A stretch of 64,000 bases of DNA from Methanosarcina horonobensis HB-1 = JCM 15518 (GCF_000970285.1 NZ_CP009516.1:2583036-2647035); one strand, 5' to 3'; positions 49,564 to 59,413 are shown, counted from the first letter of the stretch. The notes: generated by a model from the sequence alone, not told the origin. A program made the numbers and translations.

Positions 49564-50529
49564 ATAATCCCCACAAACGAAAAAATCAAAGTTCTGTCAG
49601 TTTTACTAACATTTATTGTTATCACAGGATTATTTTTGTTCACATATTCTCAGATTACCAATGGTTATTGTACGGACACCATACCACCAGGCAGTATCAT
49701 TGCTGCCTATCAGGCAGACTACACATATGGGGACCTTAATTCGATTTATGTCAGAGGTGCTGGGTTAGATATAGATCCCGAAAACTATAATCGGATGATA
49801 AGCTACGAAGACATCCCTTATATAGCTTCAATAGAAGGGGTTGAAAAAGTTATTCTTTATGATAGCAGCTATTTAGATCCCATCATTTATACAACTGCAG
49901 GAGAAGATAGATTACGGGATAAATTAAATCTCATTGCAGTGCCTGAATCTATAGCACAGGATTACCTTCATCAGACTGCTATCCCCTACAGGACCGAATA
50001 TCTGGAAGAAGGCAGGCTTCCTCGGGACGACGCCCACGAAATTACAATTTCAAAGAAATTGCTGAAAAAGCACTTTGCATATACCGATGAAATGCTGACC
50101 CGAGCAATCGGCAACAAGATAAACTATGACAATGAAACCTATACTATCGTAGGCATAAACAGCTATAATATTTGTTACACCTCCTTCGATGCAAAAAGAA
50201 ATTATGGACTATATCAGTATGATGTGGGCACTTTTAAAGAATTTATAAACAGAAATAAAGACTATAAGAAAACGAATGATTACTTCTATCCAGAGTACGC
50301 AAACGAAATCTTCATCTATACAGAAGATGGCGCAGAAAAATCAGTATTAGATAAGCTTTTTCAGGAATATCCTGCCGAGAATTATATTTCCAGTGAATAT
50401 GTTTCGGTATGGAAAAAGACGTTTAACGAAAGTTTTCTGAGAAAAATAATCGTCATCAATAGTATTGTTCTTGCTTTGTTAGGAGTGATCCTGCTGTTCT
50501 TGAACAAAAGGGTCATTTCGAAAATATAA
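49564..50529 (+). CDS. MacB/FtsX-type periplasmic-core protein with apparent AUA start, permease part missing
   Basis: About 321 residues: N-terminal helix (KIKVLSVLLTFIVITGLFLF), a MacB_PCD-like extracytoplasmic domain of about 260 residues (YEDIPYIASIEGVEKV, then TISKKLLKKHFA, VGINSYNICYTSFD) and one C-terminal helix. Full FtsX permeases have three more helices and an ATPase partner; both are absent, so this is either a truncated copy or a specialised form. The first canonical start (TTG 49636) would remove half of helix 1. ATA 49564 lies 10 bases after AAGGAG, a long spacing. Confidence 0.6.
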   Translation: MIPTNEKIKVLSVLLTFIVITGLFLFTYSQITNGYCTDTIPPGSIIAAYQADYTYGDLNSIYVRGAGLDIDPENYNRMISYEDIPYIASIEGVEKVILYDSSYLDPIIYTTAGEDRLRDKLNLIAVPESIAQDYLHQTAIPYRTEYLEEGRLPRDDAHEITISKKLLKKHFAYTDEMLTRAIGNKINYDNETYTIVGINSYNICYTSFDAKRNYGLYQYDVGTFKEFINRNKDYKKTNDYFYPEYANEIFIYTEDGAEKSVLDKLFQEYPAENYISSEYVSVWKKTFNESFLRKIIVINSIVLALLGVILLFLNKRVISKI

Positions 50530-50576
50530 ATACAACTTCGTACTAGAGTTACATAATAGGTTCAGGCAAGATAAAT

Positions 50577-50744
50577 ATGAAATATCCTGAAGAGGAAATA
50601 AGTCCACGTGAAACAGAGGAAAAATATCAGAGGAAAAATATGAAAAAAAATGCTGAAAAACCAGATACTCTTACAGCCGGATTATACATAATTGGCTTCA
50701 TAATATGTGGATACTTTATCATAAAAATTATTTTGGCATTATAA
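50577..50744 (+). CDS. Small membrane protein
   Basis: A 55-residue protein: a charged N-terminal 33 residues then a single hydrophobic helix (GLYIIGFIICGYFIIKIIL). It follows the FtsX-like gene by 47 bases. No strong SD is visible, so confidence is moderate. Confidence 0.45.
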   Translation: MKYPEEEISPRETEEKYQRKNMKKNAEKPDTLTAGLYIIGFIICGYFIIKIILAL

Positions 50745-50866
50745 TTTACTTAAATGAAGATATTTTGATTATTTGGCAGTCCTCTGTATTTGAGCATGGA
50801 ATTTGGAGTAAATTAAGAAAAGCAATTATTTAGATCCTGTTTTGTAGTTTAAAGGTCTACATATAA

Positions 50867-51538
50867 CTAAAGTTCTTCTTTTACAGTTTCATCAGAACTC
50901 TTCTTTTCAATTCTTTTGTTCGACCAATGTAAAACTAAAATGATTCCTATTAAGATCCCTATTACCACTGCCAGGATTTCAGTAATGTAATTTAGTAAGA
51001 AGTCAATGTGAAAAGATTTAATCAGCATTTTCATTAAATGTTCCATTCCCAAATAATCCTTTGTGGTTCTGGAAAAACTCCATCCAAATAAAGGCCAGAA
51101 AAAAGTTTGAGGATTTAACAACATTTCGTCTTCAAAAAGATGTAAAAAAGAGCCAGAAGCAAGGGAAAGGCCCCTAATATCTCTTCTTTTATCGTAAATA
51201 TACAAAGCTGTTAGAAATAGAAGAAGAGAGAAAAGCAGGGTATGGCCTACAATTCGCCCGCTTGCAAAAGTTGAAGCAAAGATTACTTCACCTATTGGCT
51301 TATCAATTAAATCAGGCAGAATAGCTCCGACTGCCAGATATCTTGGATCTATAACAGTTCTTAGTCGGGGTATAAAAATTCCAAGTCCAAAAAATATCCC
51401 GAGTGTAACGCCCAGATGTCCAAAGAGAAGCATCAAAATTAAACTATCTTTTTGTATTAAAACATTGTCGGTTTCTTGATATACCTTAGTTTCTTGATTA
51501 TACTTTATTTTTATGAGGCATAAATACAGGGTTTTCAA
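50867..51538 (-). CDS. Membrane-bound metal-dependent hydrolase-like protein
   Basis: Up to 223 residues; the family-like part begins at MLLFGHLGVTL (ATG 51433). His/Asp motifs (GHLGV, GAILPDLIDK, GRIVGHTLLFSLL, GSFLHLFEDE) and about five helices fit the YdjM/DUF457-like inner-membrane hydrolases. The extra N-terminal 35 residues are polar and may not be translated. Function in membrane stress or lipid turnover is unproven. Confidence 0.65.
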   Translation of the reverse strand: MKTLYLCLIKIKYNQETKVYQETDNVLIQKDSLILMLLFGHLGVTLGIFFGLGIFIPRLRTVIDPRYLAVGAILPDLIDKPIGEVIFASTFASGRIVGHTLLFSLLLFLTALYIYDKRRDIRGLSLASGSFLHLFEDEMLLNPQTFFWPLFGWSFSRTTKDYLGMEHLMKMLIKSFHIDFLLNYITEILAVVIGILIGIILVLHWSNKRIEKKSSDETVKEEL

Positions 51539-51682
51539 AAATCAATATTTATTAACAGAAATTTGAATTCAAATCAAATTAAAAAAAACAGGAAAAAACT
51601 GATATAAGACCTGGAAAACAGAAAAATAATTGAAAGCTCAGGCCCGAAAATAGAAAAAAAATAAAACTCAGGCCTGCTAATT

Positions 51683-52312
51683 TTAAAAAGGGATCCCCCA
51701 GAGAGGATACCATTTTTCCACATTCTTTTCGACAGGTATTTCCCTTTCCATTTCCGCCCTTAATCTGAATTCAAAGGGAGTATCTCTCTGCTTGCCAGAG
51801 AGCGGAATAAAAGGATAATAAGTTCCCTGTTTAAAGTTGTAGATCCAGTAAACTGCTTTTCCGCTGCCAGCCTTTTCATGGGCTTTTTCACTATGTCCGG
51901 CTGTTCGGATTTCAGGTTCGCTGTCAAATCTGTAAATGGCACAGAGAATCTGCTCACCAAAGCCCCGGTCTTCAAGGGTCTGGCTTACAAGATGAATGCT
52001 TGCAACAAGGTCTTCAAAATCAGGATCTTTAAAAATAGCCCAGAGGAAATTGAACTCATCTTTTTCCAGCCTGAACTCGGTCTCAGTCTCCTTTGAGCTG
52101 AACTCCAGAAGCTCTTCGATCTCCTTTCTGGCAGATTCATAAGATGTAGCCCCTAATGGCTTAAAACAGATCCCTGCAAACCCTGAAGGTTTCAGACCCA
52201 GGCTGCTTTCCAGAGTAATGCTTGCTGTAGAAATTGCAAACAGCTTGTCACTTTTCGCTTTCGGAAGCCTGCTCCTCCCCAGAATCGCGTCCATGAAATT
52301 CCTGAAACCCAT
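51683..52312 (-). CDS. pspAB: PspA-associated protein PspAB-like
   Basis: A 209-residue protein with the conserved opening MGFRNFMDAILGRSRLPKAK, then LFAISTASITLESSLGLKPS and CFKPLGA, as in PspAB proteins of haloarchaea and actinobacteria, where the gene lies beside htpX. Here htpX is not adjacent. Ends with WYPLWGIPF. Probably part of an envelope-stress response. Confidence 0.8.
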   Translation of the reverse strand: MGFRNFMDAILGRSRLPKAKSDKLFAISTASITLESSLGLKPSGFAGICFKPLGATSYESARKEIEELLEFSSKETETEFRLEKDEFNFLWAIFKDPDFEDLVASIHLVSQTLEDRGFGEQILCAIYRFDSEPEIRTAGHSEKAHEKAGSGKAVYWIYNFKQGTYYPFIPLSGKQRDTPFEFRLRAEMEREIPVEKNVEKWYPLWGIPF

Positions 52313-52889
52313 TCAGCTTATCTCCTTGATCATCTTGTTTTTAATTTAATTTTTATTTCTTTTACTTAATTATAGAACTTTCTTGCCCTTCGTACTTCTC
52401 CAAACTTCCTTTTAACAACAGAGAATACTGTTTCCGTTATATTCCGTTTATTGTATTTTGTCTTGTCAAAGATAAATGTAACTGTTTTCTGTATATTTCT
52501 TTTATTTTCCTTTCTAATACTACTTTTTAATAATATCATCAGATATTGAAGTTTTCAGGAAGCTTCTTCGGAGCTTTCCTGTTCTTCGAGCGTAATATAA
52601 CTTGCATAAGGACTTGTAAGTCCAGTTGCATCAATTGCTGTAATGGGAATTTTTTCTCCATGTGAGTAAAATAGCTTTAGAACTCTTGACAAAACTAGTT
52701 TAAATATTGAAGAAGGAATAATGAATAAAGAATAAACACGCCTGGAATATTTACAGGAGACTTCAAAATCCCATTTTTATAAATTTTTGGGTAAAAATAA
52801 CTAATAGAGGATTTCTACAGAGCCAGATAGCTTCAAGCGTGAAGTTCCTTGATTGATGACGCAGATCCAGATTCAGAAATTTTTGCAGT
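52313..52889. other. Intergenic region with a possible transposase fragment
   Basis: AT-rich, without an intact gene. On the minus strand at about 52555-52665 a short frame encodes SHGEKIPITAIDATGLTSPY, which resembles the DDE region of IS transposases but soon ends. Weak evidence. Confidence 0.35.
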
Positions 52890-53456
52890 TCAGAAAGAAA
52901 CGTCTTTTGGGTCAAAGTATTCGGGGTCAAAATCTTTTCCTAGCCATAATATAGTGTCCTCATATTCCTCATGCTCCGGGTCCTTTAGAATTTCAAGCAT
53001 ATCTTCATAGCCCAATATCCCGCCTATGTCTTCCGGAACGGCTGCTCTCTTTCCTGCGGTGCAGATGGGATATTTTGTCCCTTTTTTTCTAGGAAGGACT
53101 TTTTCAAGCAGAACTTCTACCTGCCAGTTGTCGCCGAAATTGTATGTGTATAGAGCGTCCTTGTTTTCCAGCGTGAAATAGTCAGAAATTCTGGCTTTCT
53201 CCTCCGGCACGGGCGGCTCTTGATCTAAATATTCATGATTGTCGGCTCTTGTGATTATTTCAGGCTTCCCTGTCTTCTGGTTTAACATTTCGAATTCATG
53301 CAAATAATAATTTTCCCAATTCATTGAAGTCTGAATAGCCTTGTGAAGGTCAAGGAAAGTGTAGTCTTCCGGCACCTGAATTCGCCGCCAGATCTCAGGA
53401 GTAATGCCTTTTACGGAAAGCTTTAACTGGTAAACCTTCTCAAAAGTCTTTTTCAC
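52890..53456 (-). CDS. Plasmid pRiA4b ORF-3 family protein
   Basis: A 188-residue protein with the family layout: YQLKLSVKGITPEIWRRIQV, FLDLHKAIQTSMNWENYYLH, YNFGDNWQVEVLLEKV and GILGYEDMLEIL near the end. The family is widespread and often plasmid- or transposon-linked; function unknown. ATG 53456 is at the family start. Confidence 0.85.
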   Translation of the reverse strand: MKKTFEKVYQLKLSVKGITPEIWRRIQVPEDYTFLDLHKAIQTSMNWENYYLHEFEMLNQKTGKPEIITRADNHEYLDQEPPVPEEKARISDYFTLENKDALYTYNFGDNWQVEVLLEKVLPRKKGTKYPICTAGKRAAVPEDIGGILGYEDMLEILKDPEHEEYEDTILWLGKDFDPEYFDPKDVSF

Positions 53457-53697
53457 TGATTATTCACCCATATAAAATATTTGATTCTCTCTATTTCAGG
53501 TTTTGGGGATATTTATCAGAAATCAATGATATGCAGGAAGAATATTCCCTGAAGATGCCCGAGAAGGAACTTTTCCGATAGCAGGAAACGAGATTATTCA
53601 TGGTTTTAAACATCAAATTATGAATAATTGCCCCGAACTACATGTGGGACACCACTAAAAAACAATGTTCAGGTCCTGTTCACGTTAAGAAGAGTGG

Positions 53698-54321
53698 TCA
53701 AACCTTTTTGGCAAGATGACCTTTAAACATTAACTTCTCCTTTTTGTCGGGTGCTTTATAGATAAAAAAGTTAATATGTTTTAACATACTGAAACCATAT
53801 TTATTTAATAATTCATTTATCTGGAAGTCACTATGGTAATATATGGAGAGGCCTGAACCGGTATCGGTATAATATGAGATGTCATCTTCCGAGACCATGA
53901 CGGTAAAGCTGAAGGTGCCATCTTTTTTCAGTACTCTATTCGTTTCTTTTAAAAATAGATCAAGTTTCTCAAAAAAATGAAATATTCCGCATGCTATCAC
54001 ATTTTCGAACTTTCCATCCTCATAGGGCCATCTTTCGGCTGTCAGGTCGCATAGTTTTAGCTCAACAGCAAACTCTTTTTTCCTGCATATATCAAGCATA
54101 GTTTCCGAACCATCGACCCCGTATACCTTTAGACCGGCCTTATGGAACAGGTAAGAGCTGAGTCCGGTACCAATGCCGATATCAAGGACACTGTCCCCTG
54201 TAGATAAATGTTCAAAAGCCAGCCCAAAAAGCACTTCGTGCCCATGATTTTCTACAAGTATACTCATATCGTCATAGATGTCAGCAGATCTGTCATGCAC
54301 TTCAATGACATCTGATTTCAT
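53698..54321 (-). CDS. Class I SAM-dependent methyltransferase
   Basis: About 207 residues from ATG 54321. Motif I is VLDIGIGTGLSSYLFHKAG, then YGVDGSETMLDICRKK, and motif IV VIACGIFHFF. A small cytosolic methyltransferase; substrate unknown. The 13-residue extension to 54360 is hydrophobic and not family-like. Another class I methyltransferase is at 41389; they are not close relatives. Confidence 0.8.
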   Translation of the reverse strand: MKSDVIEVHDRSADIYDDMSILVENHGHEVLFGLAFEHLSTGDSVLDIGIGTGLSSYLFHKAGLKVYGVDGSETMLDICRKKEFAVELKLCDLTAERWPYEDGKFENVIACGIFHFFEKLDLFLKETNRVLKKDGTFSFTVMVSEDDISYYTDTGSGLSIYYHSDFQINELLNKYGFSMLKHINFFIYKAPDKKEKLMFKGHLAKKV

Positions 54322-54424
54322 AGTTAATAAAGTACACTTTAGCATGAAAAACGTTTTCATATATTATTAGTCAGTCTGTTTTTGAGTCTCAATCCTCGAT
54401 GTATTTCACCAGATATTCAGCTAT

Positions 54425-55201
54425 TTATTTTATCATTTTTTTCATAATATTTTCGAATCTTGTGTTACTTATTGGATGATGACTGATGACCTTCCCATTA
54501 TAAATAATACAAAATGTTCCGAAAGCACAGGGCGTGTGTTGAGCCTCATCTGAATCTTTAATATCAATCAGGCTGGTTTTCATTTTCAGTTTGTTTCTGG
54601 CAGTTTCTAATATAGCATCCACGTTCTTTACCGAGTAAGGGCACTGGACTGAACGGATAATGGTAAGACCTTCTGCATATTTTTCCACGTCCAGTGACAT
54701 GTTTTTAAACTTCGGATCTGGGGCCTCCTGGTTGAATTTTAAAACCAGTAATTCAAAATCAGGTCTGGCCTCATCAACCAGAATAAAGCCTTTCTTTAAG
54801 AAAATATCTTTTTTAGCCATAAATGAGCCGTTTCTTGTAACAACGGCAACACCCTGCATATTTGCTTCTTTTGAATCCTTAATGCACTCTTCAATCAGAG
54901 AAGATGCGTAGCCTTTCCCTTTGAATTCTTTTTTGAACCCGACGAAGATACAATGGATAAACATATACCCTTCTGCATTTACCGGGCGGTGCGCATATTT
55001 TCCGGGGATGTATTCAATCATGCCCTGGTAACCGCCTTCTTTTGAGAAGATTATTTTTGTTCTCAGTCCTTTCGGGTAATACTCTTTAAACCAGTCTATT
55101 TTTCTCCTTAACTCGAGATTTTTTTTCAGGTCTTTGTATCCACAAACTCCATAGTCAGCAATGCTTTCCGGAATAAGGTCTATTATTTCTATATCAGTCA
55201 T
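54425..55201 (-). CDS. GNAT acetyltransferase with YoaP-like C-terminal domain
   Basis: About 258 residues from ATG 55201, which has GGGGT 4 bases upstream. The N-terminal GNAT domain has the acetyl-CoA loop VGFKKEFKGKGYASSLIEEC. The C-terminal 80 residues are YoaP-like, with an AFGTFCIIYNGKVISHHPIS segment. Acetylates an unknown small molecule or protein. The 28-residue extension to 55285 is less plausible. Confidence 0.8.
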   Translation of the reverse strand: MTDIEIIDLIPESIADYGVCGYKDLKKNLELRRKIDWFKEYYPKGLRTKIIFSKEGGYQGMIEYIPGKYAHRPVNAEGYMFIHCIFVGFKKEFKGKGYASSLIEECIKDSKEANMQGVAVVTRNGSFMAKKDIFLKKGFILVDEARPDFELLVLKFNQEAPDPKFKNMSLDVEKYAEGLTIIRSVQCPYSVKNVDAILETARNKLKMKTSLIDIKDSDEAQHTPCAFGTFCIIYNGKVISHHPISNTRFENIMKKMIK

Positions 55202-55474
55202 ATTACCCCATGAAATGCTTAATAACTCTGCAGTTTTTTTCTTTATTTCTTTTTCTATCTGATATGAGATATAATACTGTTCCATAACCTGACGTTTTTG
55301 GTATTTTGGTACTTTAAGTTTGAGATTTTTTATCGTGGTATTTCGAGTCCTGAGCCTTTGAATATTGAATCTGTGAATACTGAAATTGTCTGATGTCCTC
55401 GAATTTTCGACTCATTTTTAATAATTTATTACTGTGGTCAATAAAAACCCACATATGAGTAAAAATTCACATTT

Positions 55475-55588
55475 AGTGTTACCTATAGAAACAAATTATA
55501 CACTTTAGTAATATATCTATTTAGGAAAGTATTTATACAAAAATGTTTCAATTGAGCTTGTCATAAATCCAGTTCAAAAAGTAACACT
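55475..55588. promoter_or_regulatory. Promoter/operator of the nickel/peptide ABC operon
   Basis: AGTGTTAC (55475-55482) and its inverse GTAACACT (55581-55588) flank a TATA-like AAAGTATTTATA (about 55526). GTAACACT and TTTAGCAAAGTATTTATA recur before the second binding protein (57490-57567), so the promoter was duplicated with the gene. A metal-responsive repressor such as NikR could bind the inverted pair; this is inference. The gap 55202-55694 holds no gene. Confidence 0.55.
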
Positions 55589-55694
55589 TAATTATAATTA
55601 TTTAATAGAGAGGTAATATTCAAATCCTTTACAACCGGAAAAAAGTATCTTAAAAGTAATTCCGAATTTGAATAAGAATTAAGGAGGAGTTCGC

Positions 55695-57380
55695 ATTAAA
55701 AAAAACCAGCAGTATTTACTTATAGGATCGGTACTCGTGATCATAGCGGCTGTTATTATTGTCAGCTCAATGTCAAGCCCTATGGCAGGTTCTATTTCTG
55801 ATAATTCACCTTCCCAGGTTTCCGGGGAGCAGATAGGTTCCCAAAGCTCTGAAAAACTTGTAGAGTCCTCAGGCTCTGAAGAGCTGATAGCAGCCGTAGG
55901 AACCCACGGCGGAGAGCCTGAAACAGGCTTTAACCCGATTACAGGCTGGGGCAAAAGCAGTGAACCCCTGGTTCAGAGTACGCTTTTCAAAAGGGACAGT
56001 GAGGCAAATCTGATCAAAGATCTGGCTACGGATTATGCGATTAGCGATGATGGACTGAGGTGGACTGTCAAAATAAGGAACGATGTTAAATTTCACGATG
56101 GAACGCCTTTAACAGCTAAGGATGTAGCCTTCACGTTCAATACGGCAGCAAACGCCAGTGGCGGAACTGATTTATCCGTGCTTGAAAAGGCTATTGCAAC
56201 CGATGATTACACGGTTGAATTCGAGCTAAATGACCCACAGACTACTTTTGTCAATAAACTCATAGCAGTTGGTATTGTCCCGGAACATGCTTACAACGCT
56301 GAAACTTACGGATCCAATCCTATAGGTTCGGGCCCATACAGATTTGTACAGTGGGATAAAGGCCAGCAGGTAATTTTTGAAGCAAATCCGGACTATTACG
56401 GGCAGGAACCGCACTTTAAAAAGTTAACCCTGATCTTTATGGCCTCGGATGCGGCTTTCGCAGCAGCAAAAGCCGGACAGGTCGATCTTGCTGAAATTCC
56501 GGCATCTTATGCCTATCAAACAGTGGATGGGATGAAAATTGTCTCTCTCGACTCTATTGATGCCCGTGGAATCAGCTTCCCGATGAATCCGAATACTGGC
56601 GAGAAAACTGAAAACGGCTATGCAATTGGAAACAACGTAACTTCTGACCCTGCAATAAGAAAAGCCCTGAATATCGGAATAGACAGGCAGGCATTAATCG
56701 ATGGAGCCTTAAACGGACAGGGTAAAGAAGAGTTCACAGGTGTAGATAAATTACCCTGGGGCAATAAAGAAGCTATTTTCGAAGACGGAGATATAGAGGA
56801 AGCAAAGAAAATCTTAGCCGAAGGCGGCTGGAAAGATACTGACGGCGATGGTATTGTTGAGAAAAATGGCCTGAAAGCCGAGTTTACATTAACGTATCCT
56901 GCCAGTGCACAGGAAAGACAGGCATTAGCAGTTTCTGTGGGTGAGGAAGCTAAAAAACTGGGTATAAACATTAAAGTTGAGGGTAAAAGCTGGGATGAAA
57001 TTTACACCCTTTGCTATTCGTCTCCAAATGTCTGGGGTTATGGTTCGCTGGACCCGACTGACATATACTTAAGATACTACAGTAAAAGCTACGATCCCTC
57101 AACCCGTAACAACGTAATAATGTACAATAATTCTGTTGTGGACAACTACCTGAGAACAGCCATGACCAGTTCTGACCAGGATACTGCTATTAAAAACTGG
57201 CAGCTGGCTGCCTGGGACGGGACGACGGGCTTTTCCGAAAAAGGGGACGCTCCCTGGCTGTGGATGGCAACCATCAATTACGTCTACATTATGGACGAAG
57301 ACCTGGATATCGGGACTCCGAGAATCCAGCCTCACGGTGCAAACATCTTTGGTAACATTCTGGAATGGAAACGCGCATGA
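55695..57380 (+). CDS. Nickel/peptide ABC substrate-binding protein, apparent AUU start
   Basis: A 561-residue family-5 extracytoplasmic binding protein (SBP_bac_5; NikA/DppA-like). ATT 55695 lies 5 bases after AAGGAGGAG and starts KKNQQYLLIGSVLVIIAA, a normal signal/anchor; the frame is closed two codons before the SD. The first standard start (GTG 55737) would cut the signal in half. The binding domain starts near residue 55 (HGGEPETGFNPITGWG). Motifs: LTAKDVAFTFNTAAN, GSGPYRFVQWDKGQ, IRKALNIGIDR. The neighbouring copy at 57707 is a close paralog. Confidence 0.88.
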   Translation: MKKNQQYLLIGSVLVIIAAVIIVSSMSSPMAGSISDNSPSQVSGEQIGSQSSEKLVESSGSEELIAAVGTHGGEPETGFNPITGWGKSSEPLVQSTLFKRDSEANLIKDLATDYAISDDGLRWTVKIRNDVKFHDGTPLTAKDVAFTFNTAANASGGTDLSVLEKAIATDDYTVEFELNDPQTTFVNKLIAVGIVPEHAYNAETYGSNPIGSGPYRFVQWDKGQQVIFEANPDYYGQEPHFKKLTLIFMASDAAFAAAKAGQVDLAEIPASYAYQTVDGMKIVSLDSIDARGISFPMNPNTGEKTENGYAIGNNVTSDPAIRKALNIGIDRQALIDGALNGQGKEEFTGVDKLPWGNKEAIFEDGDIEEAKKILAEGGWKDTDGDGIVEKNGLKAEFTLTYPASAQERQALAVSVGEEAKKLGINIKVEGKSWDEIYTLCYSSPNVWGYGSLDPTDIYLRYYSKSYDPSTRNNVIMYNNSVVDNYLRTAMTSSDQDTAIKNWQLAAWDGTTGFSEKGDAPWLWMATINYVYIMDEDLDIGTPRIQPHGANIFGNILEWKRA

Positions 57381-57706
57381 GACTAAACAGGGATTTGAGC
57401 GAACACTTCAAATCCTCTTATTTTTTTAATACATAAAACAGGAGAATTAGATTTAGTATTACTAAATCCTCCAAAATGAAAATTAAATAATACATATTTT
57501 TAGCAAAGTATTTATAGTGAAATTGTTCTTAATTCAATTTAACATTATATGGATGGAAAGTAACACTTCTGGATATTTCAAGTAAAAGGTATCAATAAAA
57601 AGTATTATTTAAAAATCTCTCTTATTGTTTCAGTACCGATTCATGAAATCCACCATGGATTTCAGTCGAGAGTATTCAGGGTTCAAAAAAATCAGGAGGA
57701 GTTCCG
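57381..57706. promoter_or_regulatory. Second promoter-like region between the paralogous binding-protein genes
   Basis: TTTAGCAAAGTATTTATA (about 57497-57514) and GTAACACT (57560-57567) repeat elements found before the first binding-protein gene. The second gene may thus be expressed and regulated separately. No gene within these 326 bases. Confidence 0.5.
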
Positions 57707-59413
57707 ATAAAGAAAAACCAGCAATATCTGTCTATAGGGACATTAATCGTAATTGTAGCAATTATTGGTATTATCAGTTCGATGTCCGGTTGTGTGTCCA
57801 GTTCAACGCATAGTTCTGAGCTCGGTTCGGCATCAAATTCAGAGTCAGGCTCTGTATCAGCTGGTTCAAGTTCCCAGGCTTCCGACGAATTAGTAGTAAA
57901 CGTGTATTCGCATACAGGGGAACCGGAAACAGGATTTGACCCGCTTCTTGGGTGGGGATGCGGTCATGTGAATTTTGAGCCATTGATACAGAGTACTCTT
58001 TTCAAATCAGCTGATGATGGCAGTATAATAAATGACCTTGCTACAGGTTATTCTGTCAGTCCTGACGGGAAGACATGGACTGTGAATGTAAGAGACGATG
58101 CAAAATTCACAGACGGAGAGAAGTTAACAGCTGAAGATGTGGCATTTACATTTAATACGGCAGTCGGAAGCAATTCGGAATTGGACATGAGTAACCTTGA
58201 AAACGCCAGGGCAATAAATGATACGGCAGTTGAATTCAAATTAAAAGAACCCCAGTCCAGTTTCATCTGGAGACTCAGATATGTTGGAATTGTGCCTGAG
58301 AATGTCTATAAAAAAGAAACCTATGGAGCCAACCCCATCGGGTCAGGTCCCTATAAACTGATACAATGGGACAAAGGGCAGCAGGCAATCTTTGAGCTTA
58401 ATGACAATTACTACGGACAGAAGCCGTACTTCAAAAAAATAACCATGTTATTCCTGGACAAGGATACTGCATTTGCAGCTGCAAAGTCCGGCAAAGTAGA
58501 CATAGCTGAAATCGATATCACCCATGCAAATCAAAACATAGATGGTTATGATATAATCTCGCTTCCCTCATCAAGAGCATTCGGAGTTTCCTTCCCCATG
58601 CAGAACGATACCGGCAAAAAAAGCCTCACAGGAGACCCTATAGGCAATAACGTAACAGCAGACATAGCAATTAGAAAAGCATTAAACACGGGAATTGACA
58701 GAAAAGCAATACTTGACGGGGTAATATACGGAAAGGGAGATGCAGAGTATACAGGTGTGGACCAGAGAGCCTTTGGAAATCCAGAAGCCAGGATCAATGA
58801 TTCGAACCTTGAAGAAGCTAAAAAAATACTTGAGGATGCAGGCTGGAAAGACACAGATGGCGACGGAATCCTGGAAAAGGATGGGACCAGAGCAGAATTT
58901 GACCTGTATTACTCTTCATCGGACCAGACAAGGCAGGCTCTTTCAATAGCCGTAAGTGAGCAGGCCAAAAAGTTAGGTATAAAAATAAACCTTGTCGGTA
59001 CAAACTGGGACGAGATATACGCAAACCAGTACGGTTCTGCCGTTTTGTACGCCTACAGCAGTATAGACACTTTCAATTTGTACCTGCAGTACCATACTAA
59101 AGAAGCCGATGATACATACAGAAACCCGGGTCTTTACAGTAACCCTGTTGTGGACGGGTATCTGGAAACAGCTTTGAGAACTTCAGACCAGGATCAGACT
59201 ATCAAAAACTGGCAGTTAGCTGCATACGATGGAAATACCGGTTTTGGGCCTGCAGGGGATGCAACATGGTTATGGCTTGTAACAATGGATTATCTCTACG
59301 CAGTGGACGAAACCGTGGATATGGGAACACCGGAGAAGAGTGCCGGATCGGATATTTTAGGAAATATTTACGAGTGGACAAGAACAAACACAACCGGTCC
59401 TGCTCAGGGATGA
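57707..59413 (+). CDS. Nickel/peptide ABC substrate-binding lipoprotein, apparent AUA start
   Basis: A 568-residue paralog of the preceding binding protein. ATA 57707 lies 6 bases after AGGAGGA and begins KKNQQYLSIGTLIVIVAI, ending in the lipobox SGCVSS, so it is a lipoprotein. The frame contains no ATG, GTG or TTG between the upstream stop (57644) and this signal. Family motifs: HTGEPETGFDPLLGWG, LTAEDVAFTFNTAVG, GSGPYKLIQWDKGQ. Probably supplies nickel or peptide to the permeases downstream; the exact ligand is not decidable. Confidence 0.9.
   Translation: MKKNQQYLSIGTLIVIVAIIGIISSMSGCVSSSTHSSELGSASNSESGSVSAGSSSQASDELVVNVYSHTGEPETGFDPLLGWGCGHVNFEPLIQSTLFKSADDGSIINDLATGYSVSPDGKTWTVNVRDDAKFTDGEKLTAEDVAFTFNTAVGSNSELDMSNLENARAINDTAVEFKLKEPQSSFIWRLRYVGIVPENVYKKETYGANPIGSGPYKLIQWDKGQQAIFELNDNYYGQKPYFKKITMLFLDKDTAFAAAKSGKVDIAEIDITHANQNIDGYDIISLPSSRAFGVSFPMQNDTGKKSLTGDPIGNNVTADIAIRKALNTGIDRKAILDGVIYGKGDAEYTGVDQRAFGNPEARINDSNLEEAKKILEDAGWKDTDGDGILEKDGTRAEFDLYYSSSDQTRQALSIAVSEQAKKLGIKINLVGTNWDEIYANQYGSAVLYAYSSIDTFNLYLQYHTKEADDTYRNPGLYSNPVVDGYLETALRTSDQDQTIKNWQLAAYDGNTGFGPAGDATWLWLVTMDYLYAVDETVDMGTPEKSAGSDILGNIYEWTRTNTTGPAQG

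Noticed and set aside
49467-49739. 90-codon plus-strand frame upstream of the FtsX-like gene
   Set aside because: No SD, no family, and it overlaps the better-supported frame with a signal helix.
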